Origin: Terrimesophilobacter sp044464485
GTDB lineage: Bacteria > Actinomycetota > Actinomycetes > Actinomycetales > Microbacteriaceae
Length of the DNA stretch: 64,000 bases
Reading direction: 5' to 3'
Assembly: GCA_044464485.1 (NCBI GenBank)
Contig: JBIQLG010000010.1
Coordinates: 12,453 to 76,452 of the forward strand
Made by a program: the position numbers and the translations under genes. Positions 57,603-64,000 of this stretch are shown one piece after another. Every line of letters starts with the position of its first letter. The first letter of the stretch is position 1. The notes beneath the pieces were generated by a model. That model did not search any database. It worked only from the letters and a program-made list of their open reading frames with translations, and was not told the origin of the DNA.

Positions 57603-58414
57603 GTCGGGACAAAGACAAAAGCGGTGATCGCCTCGTCATAGGCGGCCCGGCTAGGGCCAACCTTCTGCCACCGGAGGTGGGCGCGGCGGCACAGGGCAAG
57701 ATTGTGCGACGCAACGCGGTCGCACTGGTGATTTTGGCGGTACTTGTCGTCATCGCCGCATACGCGGGAGCGACGGTGCTGGCGGGTGCCGCGCAGGCGC
57801 AATTGGATTCCGCCAACAATGAAACGCAGGCGCTTCTGGCCAAGCAGGCGGACTATTCGGAAGTCCGCAGCGTGAAGTCGCTGTTGGCTACGGCTGAGGC
57901 CGCCCGCACAGCGGGTACCTCCACCGAAATCGACTGGCAGGATTATCTGGAAAAGATACAGGCGATCCTCCCCGCGGGAACTCTCGTGACGAACGTCAAC
58001 GCGCAAAGTGCTACGCCACTCTCTGCGTTCGCCCAGCCGTCCGTTCCGCTTCAAGGCGATCGCATTGGCGAGCTTACGTTTACGGCGACGAGTGCATCCC
58101 TGCCCGACGTCGAGGCCTGGCTGCTCGCGCTCGCCAAACTCACCGGTTATGTCGACGCGACGCCGGGTTCCGTGAGCCTGCAGGGCGCGGGCACCTATCA
58201 GGTGAGCGTTACCATGCACATCAACAAGGACGCGCTTCTCCTCCGCTTCGACAAACCGGCGAAGGATGCTCGGGATGCCGAACAGAAGGCCGCGGAAGAA
58301 AAGGCGAAGCAGGAGGAAGACAACAAGCAGACTCCCGCGCCTTCCGCGTCGCCGGAACCATCGCCCGACGCCACCAACTCTTCGAGCACCGATGGGGGTT
58401 CCGACGGTGAATAA
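57599..58414 (+). CDS. pilN: PilN-like pilus alignment protein
   Basis: 271 residues. A cytoplasmic N terminus has the NLLPPEV motif (about residues 21-27), the conserved PilM-binding peptide of PilN. One membrane helix follows at about residues 38-60. A coiled region and an alpha/beta extracytoplasmic domain come next. The C-terminal 45 residues are Lys/Glu-rich and then Pro/Ser-rich, probably disordered. The PilO-like gene overlaps its end by 8 bases. Confidence 0.88.
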   Translation: MSRDKDKSGDRLVIGGPARANLLPPEVGAAAQGKIVRRNAVALVILAVLVVIAAYAGATVLAGAAQAQLDSANNETQALLAKQADYSEVRSVKSLLATAEAARTAGTSTEIDWQDYLEKIQAILPAGTLVTNVNAQSATPLSAFAQPSVPLQGDRIGELTFTATSASLPDVEAWLLALAKLTGYVDATPGSVSLQGAGTYQVSVTMHINKDALLLRFDKPAKDARDAEQKAAEEKAKQEEDNKQTPAPSASPEPSPDATNSSSTDGGSDGE

Positions 58415-59069
58415 CAACAGAATTTGGCTGGTTGTCGGTGCCGTTGCGAGCGTGGGAATTCTCGTCATGGGTTGGTTCCTCGGCGTCTCGCCGAAGATCG
58501 GCGAGATGACGACGGCCAATGAGCAGCGGACCGCAATCGAGCAGCAAAACGCGTCACTGCGGGCGACCAACGACAACCTGGAAAAGGAGTCCAAGAAGAT
58601 CGATGAGTTCAAGAAGGAGCTCACCGAACTGCAGGTTGCCTTGCCGCCCGGCGGAGACCTTCCCATTTTCATCGGCCAATTGCATGAACTGGAGTCGGCA
58701 AGCGGCGTGCAGCTGGCATCCATTTCAACGAGCGATGGCAAGCCGTTTACTGCTGTGCCGAATGGCACGGGAACGACGGTGAGCCCGCTCGTCACCCCTC
58801 AAAATCTGATTGTCATTCCCATCGACATGAAGGTGACGGGTCCGCGCACGAACATTTTGAATTTTGTTCACGCTCTCCAGTTCGGCAAGAGGCTGTTCCT
58901 GGTCAACTCGCTGACGATCCAGAGCGGTAGCGCTCCGGAAGAGGGCTACACCGGCACGATTGCGGGGTTCATCTACGTGCTCGTGGATCCGTCCGCGCCG
59001 CCGCCCGTCGTGACTCCGATAGCGCCGGTCACGCCGTCGCCGTCGCCCACGCCCGAACCAGGGAAGTAA
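58407..59069 (+). CDS. pilO: PilO-like pilus alignment protein
   Basis: 220 residues. One N-terminal membrane helix (WLVVGAVASVGILVMGWFLG) is followed by a coiled coil (about residues 35-75) and a small alpha/beta domain, the PilO plan. The Pro-rich tail ends PSPTPEPGK. The GTG at 58407 overlaps the PilN stop; an ATG 15 bases upstream would also work. It is the last recognisable pilus gene. No secretin or PilP is encoded, as expected for a cell with no outer membrane. Confidence 0.88.
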   Translation: MNNNRIWLVVGAVASVGILVMGWFLGVSPKIGEMTTANEQRTAIEQQNASLRATNDNLEKESKKIDEFKKELTELQVALPPGGDLPIFIGQLHELESASGVQLASISTSDGKPFTAVPNGTGTTVSPLVTPQNLIVIPIDMKVTGPRTNILNFVHALQFGKRLFLVNSLTIQSGSAPEEGYTGTIAGFIYVLVDPSAPPPVVTPIAPVTPSPSPTPEPGK

Positions 59070-59150
59070 TTCTCCACCTGTCGCAAGTACGGCTTCCATT
59101 GCTAGAGTGACCCTGACCGGGGCACGCAATCCCGGCATGTGGAGGTACGG

Positions 59151-59957
59151 ATGAACGCCAAGAACGTCACACCCGAGGAGAGCGCTGCAGACGACGCTCC
59201 CGTTGTCGAAAAGACCGTCGAAGAGACGACGTCGACGACGGAAGTCGTCGATACGCCCGCTGATTCTACGGAAGCAGCGGAGTCACGCGACGCCGCAGCA
59301 ACCGTGGACGAGTCGAAGACGACGGTCGAGTCGTCCGAGTCGACCACGGTGTCGACCGCGACGGGTGAAGTAACGTCCGCTCCCGTTCAGACCGTCTATG
59401 TGACGGCCCCGAATCCGCCGCGGCCAAAGGGCAATCGTGGCTTCGGCATCCTCATGGCCGTCGTTGCCACTATCGTTTTTGCCGCGGTGTACGCGGGAGT
59501 CTCCGCGTTGCTCATCATGTTCGTGAGTTCGGATCTGGTGGCCGGTGCGGTCAGTTCGTTTATCGTCAACCCCCTCTTCTACGTTCCGGTGGTTGCCTTC
59601 TTCGTTCTTATGATCATCTGGGCTCTGTTGGCCAACCGCGCCGGCTGGTGGTCCTGGGTGATCGGGTCACTCGTTATCGCGGTTGTGACCTATTTCGCGT
59701 CGATCGGCGTTCTGCTCCTCATGGTCGGCGGATTCGGGCTCACGGCGAGCGCAGCGACCGTCGCGTTCATCGGGTTTGCCGTAAACCCCTTGCTGATCGC
59801 CGGAGCGCTTCTTGCGCGGGAGTCCGCCGTGTGGTTCGGCGCCGTCGTAGCCACGCGTGGCCGCAAGGTGCGCGAGCGCAACTATGCCGCATGGCAGGAA
59901 TTCGAAAACGAAGAGGCGCGCAAGAGGGCAGAGTTTGGCGCAAACTCTGCCGCCTGA
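59151..59957 (+). CDS. Membrane protein with long acidic N-terminal region
   Basis: 268 residues. The first 85 are rich in Glu, Asp, Thr, Ser and Val, with low complexity and probably disordered. Four hydrophobic helices follow at about residues 95-235, then a charged helix (RGRKVRERNYAAWQEFENEEARKRAEF). No family is recognised. The ATG at 59151 has GGAGG 6 bases upstream. It overlaps the next small membrane protein gene by 23 bases, so the two are probably made together. It lies between the pilus locus and the str operon; function unknown. Confidence 0.8.
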   Translation: MNAKNVTPEESAADDAPVVEKTVEETTSTTEVVDTPADSTEAAESRDAAATVDESKTTVESSESTTVSTATGEVTSAPVQTVYVTAPNPPRPKGNRGFGILMAVVATIVFAAVYAGVSALLIMFVSSDLVAGAVSSFIVNPLFYVPVVAFFVLMIIWALLANRAGWWSWVIGSLVIAVVTYFASIGVLLLMVGGFGLTASAATVAFIGFAVNPLLIAGALLARESAVWFGAVVATRGRKVRERNYAAWQEFENEEARKRAEFGANSAA

Positions 59958-60414
59958 TCCGCCCGAGTCGGGGTCGTTCTCCCGGGCACTTCTCGTCTCA
60001 GTCATGGTCGCTGTGCTGTACGGGGCGATTCTGCTTGCGGTGGATGGTCTCGTGAGCCTTTTGGCGAACCGGGAGGTCATCCGCGAAGACGATGCGGGTC
60101 CGCTGGTGGGGCCGATTATGGCGGTTGCTGCGGTGAGCGTCGTCTTCGTGTCGACGCTGGCCGGATTGAGACCCAACTTCGGCCGAACCCGTCGAACGGC
60201 CGTACGCGCCGTCGTCACCGGAATTGTTGTGTACGCACTCGGGCCGATCGTCGGAGCGATCGTGTACAGCCTTGGGCACAAACAGGAACTGTCCGGTCCA
60301 GGGTTTTTCGTGGAGTATCTGGGCAGCCCGTTCGTTGTCGCCTCGGCGGCCGTAGCGTTCCTCACTTTGCTGCTGCTTCCGCTGATAGCCAAAGCGCGTT
60401 CGCACGCTCGTTAG
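59935..60414 (+). CDS. Small four-helix membrane protein (DUF6121-like)
   Basis: 159 residues. A short Pro-rich start (QTLPPDPPESG) is followed by four hydrophobic segments at about residues 18-40, 58-78, 90-115 and 130-152. The TTG at 59935 is chosen because AGAGGG precedes it at 6 bases; an upstream ATG lies deep inside the previous gene. The pattern resembles a small uncharacterised membrane family of Microbacteriaceae. No catalytic motif is visible and the function is unknown. Confidence 0.7.
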   Translation: MAQTLPPDPPESGSFSRALLVSVMVAVLYGAILLAVDGLVSLLANREVIREDDAGPLVGPIMAVAAVSVVFVSTLAGLRPNFGRTRRTAVRAVVTGIVVYALGPIVGAIVYSLGHKQELSGPGFFVEYLGSPFVVASAAVAFLTLLLLPLIAKARSHAR

Positions 60415-60437
60415 CTCTCGTCCTGCGGAAGAACTAT

Positions 60438-60466
60438 TTGACCGAAGCGGCCGAAGCGACTACTCT
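60438..60466 (+). promoter_or_regulatory. Promoter of the rpsL (str) operon
   Basis: TTGACC (60438-60443), a 17-base spacer and TACTCT (60461-60466) fit a housekeeping promoter. Transcription from it would give a leader of about 265 bases before rpsL. Confidence 0.65.
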
Positions 60467-60591
60467 TTTTTAGGTGTGCGCATTGTCGCGCGTCTTCTTG
60501 TGCCCAAAACCACAGGCAGACGGGCACTGAGGCACCAACCGGAATTGGGCTCAAATAAATCGACAAGGTTTACGCGAAACCCCCACGGCAT

Positions 60592-60650
60592 ATCCACCAC
60601 ACAAGCCAGGAACACAGTGTTCTCAGGAACAGCACTGTTCCACGGTGGAT
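60592..60650 (+). promoter_or_regulatory. Structured leader of rpsL with nested inverted repeats
   Basis: ATCCACC (60592-60598) and GGTGGAT (60644-60650) can form an outer stem. They enclose GAACA-CAG-TGTTC (60610-60622) and GGAACA-GCAC-TGTTCC (60626-60641), two perfect hairpins, so the RNA could fold into a three-way junction. The two inner units are related in sequence. Possible autoregulatory protein-binding or attenuation element; not matched to a known RNA family. Confidence 0.45.
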
Positions 60651-60738
60651 CACGTCGTTCGGCACAGCGGATTTCAACGTGTCGGCGATACAACAAGCAC
60701 CAACTGTCACCGTGCAGTCAATTCAAGGAGTTACATCA

Positions 60739-61113
60739 GTGCCAACTATTCAGCAGTTGGTCCGAAAGGGTCGCTCGCCGAAGGTCGCAAAGACCAAGAC
60801 GCCCGCCCTGAAGGCCAATCCACAGCAGCGCGGTGTGTGCACGCGCGTGTACACGACCACGCCCAAGAAGCCGAACTCGGCTCTGCGCAAGGTTGCTCGT
60901 GTCAAACTCTCCAACGGAACTGAAGTCACCGCCTATATTCCTGGCGAGGGCCACAACCTGCAGGAGCACTCGATGGTGCTCGTGCGCGGTGGTCGTGTTA
61001 AGGATCTCCCCGGTGTCCGCTACAAGATCGTGCGCGGCGCACTGGACACGCAGGCAGTGAAAAACCGCAAGCAGGCTCGCAGCCGCTACGGCGCGAAGAT
61101 GGAGAAGAAGTAA
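60739..61113 (+). CDS. rpsL: 30S ribosomal protein S12
   Basis: 124 residues, full length. The start is GTG 60739, after AAGGAG, giving PTIQQLVRKGR. The streptomycin-linked sites are wild type (TTTPKKPNSALRK with K43, and RVKDLPGVRY with K88). S12 sits at the decoding centre of the ribosome. Its stop overlaps the first base of rpsG (TAATG). Confidence 0.98.
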   Translation: MPTIQQLVRKGRSPKVAKTKTPALKANPQQRGVCTRVYTTTPKKPNSALRKVARVKLSNGTEVTAYIPGEGHNLQEHSMVLVRGGRVKDLPGVRYKIVRGALDTQAVKNRKQARSRYGAKMEKK

Positions 61114-61583
61114 TGCCTCGGAAAGGCCCGGCTCCCAAGCGTCCCGTCGTCAACGACCCGGTTTATGGCGCCCCGATAGTCAGTCAGCTCGTCAACAAGA
61201 TTCTCCTTGACGGCAAAAAGGCCCTCGCTGAGCGCATCGTCTACGATGCACTCGCCGGCGTTTCCGCGAAGAACGGTGCGGATGCCGTGGTCACGCTCAA
61301 GAAGGCACTCGACAACGTTCGGCCCACCATTGAGGTGAAGAGCCGCCGGGTCGGCGGTTCGACGTACCAGGTGCCCGTGGACGTCAAACCGCACCGCGCG
61401 AACACGCTCGCGTTGCGCTGGCTGACGACGTACGCGAAGGCTCGCCGCGAGAAGACCATGACGGAGCGGCTCACCAACGAAATCCTGGATGCGTCCAACG
61501 GTCTCGGTGCAGCGGTGAAGCGTCGCGAAGACACTCACAAGATGGCCGAGTCGAACCGCGCCTTCGCGCACTACCGGTGGTAA
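61113..61583 (+). CDS. rpsG: 30S ribosomal protein S7
   Basis: 156 residues, full length (PRKGPAPKRPVV, then LVNKILLDGKKALAERI). S7 nucleates 30S head assembly on 16S rRNA and represses the str operon in many bacteria. The ATG overlaps the rpsL stop. A REP-like palindromic element follows before fusA. Confidence 0.98.
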   Translation: MPRKGPAPKRPVVNDPVYGAPIVSQLVNKILLDGKKALAERIVYDALAGVSAKNGADAVVTLKKALDNVRPTIEVKSRRVGGSTYQVPVDVKPHRANTLALRWLTTYAKARREKTMTERLTNEILDASNGLGAAVKRREDTHKMAESNRAFAHYRW

Positions 61584-61590
61584 CCGCTTA

Positions 61591-61674
61591 GGTCCCTTCG
61601 AGACGGCCCGTTCGGCCTCCTCAGGGAGCGGCTACTTGCCGGTTGAGGGATCGCGCGGCGATCGTCTCGAAACC
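61591..61674. repeat. REP-like intergenic element, copy 2
   Basis: Outer arms TTCGAGACG (61597-61605) and CGTCTCGAA (61663-61671) are exact complements. An inner GATCGC-GCG-GCGATC core lies near the right end. The right part matches 46152-46176 over GGGATCGCG, GCGATC and CTCGAA. It lies inside the str operon between rpsG and fusA, so it would be present in the mRNA as a long stem. Confidence 0.55.
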
Positions 61675-61731
61675 GCTGCGCGGATACCCCGGCTGCACGC
61701 ATCAATTCACACCCAAACGTAAGGAATCACA

Positions 61732-63846
61732 GTGGCACAGGAAGTGCTCACCGACCTGCACAAGGTCCGGAACATCGGCATCATGGCGCACATCGATGCC
61801 GGCAAGACGACGACAACCGAGCGCATCCTCTTCTACACGGGCGTCAACCACAAAATCGGCGAAACGCACGATGGCGCATCGACGACCGACTGGATGGAGC
61901 AGGAGCAGGAACGCGGCATCACCATCACCTCCGCCGCGGTGACGTGCTTCTGGAACAAGAACCAGATCAACATCATCGACACCCCTGGCCACGTCGACTT
62001 CACGGTCGAGGTGGAGCGTTCACTTCGAGTTCTCGACGGCGCGGTTGCGGTGTTCGACGGTAAAGAGGGCGTGGAGCCGCAGTCCGAAACGGTGTGGCGC
62101 CAGGCGGACAAGTACGACGTTCCGCGCATTTGCTTCGTCAACAAGATGGACAAGCTCGGTGCCGACTTCTACTTCACCGTGGACACGATCGTGAAGCGCC
62201 TCGGCGCAAAGCCGCTCGTGATCCAGCTGCCCATCGGTGCGGAGAGCGACTTCGTCGGCGTCGTCGACCTCGTCGAAATGCGTGCCCTCGTGTGGGAGGC
62301 CGACTCCAAAGGCGACGTCACCATGGGTGCGAAGTATGACGTGCAGGAGATCCCCGAGCACCTGAAGGAGAAGGCGGACGAGTACCGCCAGCAACTTCTC
62401 GAGGCTGTGGCCGAGACGGACGATGCGCTTCTGGAGAAATACTTCTCCGGCGAAGAATTGACGGTCGCCGAGATCAAGTCGGGCATCCGCAAGCTCACGG
62501 TGTCGAGCTCGATGTATCCGGTGCTGTGCGGTTCCGCGTTCAAGAACCGCGGTGTGCAGCCGATGCTGGACGCCGTCGTGGACTACCTTCCGAACCCGCT
62601 GGATGTCGGCGCGATTGACGCGCGGGATCCCCGCGATGAGGAGAAGATCATCGAGCGTCATCCGGATCCGAAGGATCCGTTTGCCGCGCTTGCGTTCAAG
62701 GTTGCCGTGCACCCGTTCTTCGGCCGCCTCACGTACATCCGCGTGTATTCCGGCCACCTCGAAAGCGGGGGCCAGGTCGCGAACTCCACGAAGCAGAAGA
62801 AGGAGCGCATCGGAAAGATTTTCCAGATGCACGCCAACAAGGAAATTCCGGTTCCCGCCGTCACCGCCGGTCACATTTACGCGGTTATCGGTCTCAAGGA
62901 CACGACCACGGGCGACACGCTGTGCGACCCGAATCACCAGGTCGTGCTGGAGTCCATGACGTTCCCCGAGCCCGTCATCGAGGTCGCGATCGAGCCGAAA
63001 ACGAAGGCCGACCAGGAAAAGCTGGGCGTCGCCATTCAGAAGCTCGCTGAAGAAGACCCGACGTTCCGCACAGAGCAGAACCAGGAGACCGGTCAGACCG
63101 TCATCAAGGGCATGGGCGAACTTCACCTCGACATCCTGGTCGACCGCATGAAGCGCGAGTTCAACGTCGAGGCAAACGTGGGTAAACCACAGGTTGCCTA
63201 TCGCGAGACGATCAAGCGCATTGTGGACAAGCACGACTACACCCACAAGAAGCAGACCGGTGGGTCCGGCCAGTTCGCCAAGGTTCAGATTTCGCTCGAA
63301 CCGTTGGAGCTCTCCTCGGAGAACACCTACGAGTTCGAAAACAAGGTCACGGGTGGACGTGTTCCGCGTGAATACATCCCCTCGGTGGATGCCGGTATGA
63401 AGGATGCCATGGAGGTCGGCGTGCTCGCCGGCTACCCCATGGTCGGCGTGAAAGCCATCCTTCTCGACGGTGCGGCACACGATGTCGACTCGTCGGAAAT
63501 GGCGTTCAAAATTGCTGGCTCGATGGCTTTCAAGGAAGCCGCGCGCAAGGCAAACCCCGTTCTGCTCGAGCCGCTCATGGCCGTCGAGGTGCGTACCCCT
63601 GAGGAATACATGGGTGACGTGATCGGCGACCTGAACTCTCGACGTGGCCAGATCCAGTCGATGGAGGACGCCACGGGCGTGAAGGTGGTGCGAGCGCTTG
63701 TGCCACTGTCCGAAATGTTCGGATACGTCGGCGACCTGAGGTCGAAGACCTCGGGCCGCGCCGTGTATTCGATGAGCTTCGACAGCTACTCTGAGGTGCC
63801 GCGTGCGGTGGCCGACGAGATCGTGCAGAAGAACAAGGGCGAATGA
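61732..63846 (+). CDS. fusA: Elongation factor G
   Basis: 704-residue translational GTPase. G1 is AHIDAGKTTT (about residues 19-28), G2 around RGITITSA, G3 DTPGHVDF and G4 NKMD. Domains II-V follow, with the RGQIQSMED loop near the C terminus. It drives ribosomal translocation and recycling. The start is the GTG at 61732 after AAGGA. Part of the str operon. Confidence 0.98.
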   Translation: MAQEVLTDLHKVRNIGIMAHIDAGKTTTTERILFYTGVNHKIGETHDGASTTDWMEQEQERGITITSAAVTCFWNKNQINIIDTPGHVDFTVEVERSLRVLDGAVAVFDGKEGVEPQSETVWRQADKYDVPRICFVNKMDKLGADFYFTVDTIVKRLGAKPLVIQLPIGAESDFVGVVDLVEMRALVWEADSKGDVTMGAKYDVQEIPEHLKEKADEYRQQLLEAVAETDDALLEKYFSGEELTVAEIKSGIRKLTVSSSMYPVLCGSAFKNRGVQPMLDAVVDYLPNPLDVGAIDARDPRDEEKIIERHPDPKDPFAALAFKVAVHPFFGRLTYIRVYSGHLESGGQVANSTKQKKERIGKIFQMHANKEIPVPAVTAGHIYAVIGLKDTTTGDTLCDPNHQVVLESMTFPEPVIEVAIEPKTKADQEKLGVAIQKLAEEDPTFRTEQNQETGQTVIKGMGELHLDILVDRMKREFNVEANVGKPQVAYRETIKRIVDKHDYTHKKQTGGSGQFAKVQISLEPLELSSENTYEFENKVTGGRVPREYIPSVDAGMKDAMEVGVLAGYPMVGVKAILLDGAAHDVDSSEMAFKIAGSMAFKEAARKANPVLLEPLMAVEVRTPEEYMGDVIGDLNSRRGQIQSMEDATGVKVVRALVPLSEMFGYVGDLRSKTSGRAVYSMSFDSYSEVPRAVADEIVQKNKGE

Positions 63847-63974
63847 GCCTGCTCGCTCGCCCGGATGTAACATCACCCAGCAGTATCCCGTAACATAAAA
63901 CAACATCCCGTAGGAAACCCGTTCGCAAACCCGCGTGCGGAGTTTCTACTCGAGAAGTCCTGAGGAGGACCACA

Positions 63975-64000
63975 GTGGCTAAGGCCAAGTTCGAGCGGAC
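63975..64000 (+). CDS. tuf: Elongation factor Tu (first codons only; continues past window)
   Basis: The start is the GTG at 63975, after GAGGAGGA. The eight visible codons read (M)AKAKFER, the standard actinobacterial EF-Tu start. Its place 128 bases after fusA in the str operon makes the call firm although only 26 bases are present. Confidence 0.93.

Noticed and set aside
60610..60641. LexA (SOS) boxes in the rpsL leader
   Set aside because: The GAAC and GTTC halves are 5 and 6 bases apart, not the 4 of the Gram-positive LexA site.
60840..61050. Possible streptomycin-resistance change in rpsL
   Set aside because: K43 and K88 are both Lys.

Overview
The window is a high-G+C actinobacterial chromosome segment, most likely from a Microbacteriaceae-type organism. 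The core genes use GTG and TTG starts heavily (rpoB and rpoC both start with TTG). The gene order is rpoB-rpoC, a type IV pilus locus, then rpsL-rpsG-fusA-tuf. Hand counts of single 60-base lines give about 65-68 % G+C in the liv operon and rpoB. Two lines counted in the 18.8-27.8 kb stretch give only 48 and 53 %.

Layout. 0-2.5 kb: an IclR-type regulator (cut by the window edge), a HutD-family gene and an M20 amidohydrolase, probably the edge of a histidine-utilisation locus. 2.5-17.7 kb: a large hydroxyproline/proline-isomer catabolic cluster. It has an OCD-family reductase and a proline racemase-family enzyme (minus strand), an enolase-superfamily enzyme, a GntR/FCD regulator, a five-gene branched-chain-amino-acid-type ABC importer, a three-component D-hydroxyproline dehydrogenase, a pyrroline-4-hydroxy-2-carboxylate deaminase, a 4-hydroxyproline 2-epimerase and an alpha-ketoglutarate semialdehyde (KGSA) dehydrogenase. 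Read together: import, epimerisation, oxidation, deamination to KGSA, then oxidation to alpha-ketoglutarate. 17.7-27.9 kb: a low-G+C island with its own GntR regulator, a seven-gene run (counting cupin to KdgD-type dehydratase as six plus the regulator) and a three-gene sugar-type ABC importer without an ATPase. 28.1-29.6 kb: a second copy of the KGSA dehydrogenase, preceded by a broken 3' fragment of a second epimerase. The two dehydrogenase copies are direct repeats with no visible difference over about 1.44 kb, and they flank the island. The island's KdgD-type enzyme also makes KGSA, so the flanking gene is the step shared by both pathways.

29.6-38.3 kb: ordinary chromosomal genes, namely a TMEM175-like channel, a ComB-like protein, DUF427, a CGNR zinc-finger protein, a SprT-like protein, two CrcB/FluC fluoride channels, a lipoprotein sugar dehydrogenase, a spermidine-synthase-like protein, an agmatinase-type ureohydrolase and an APC permease. 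38.6-46.1 kb: rpoB and rpoC. 46.5-59.1 kb: a compact type IV pilus locus (pilB, pilT, pilC, major pilin, three minor pilin-like genes, pilD, pilM, pilN, pilO). 59.2-60.4 kb: two small membrane proteins. 60.7-64 kb: the str operon, with the window ending in the first codons of tuf.

Points of most interest: the island flanked by identical KGSA-dehydrogenase repeats and its unassigned pathway; a shared palindrome overlapping promoters of the hydroxyproline cluster; a three-way-junction-like leader upstream of rpsL; and strong intergenic hairpins after the solute-binding-protein and pilin genes. No tRNA, rRNA, CRISPR array, transposase or integrase was seen.
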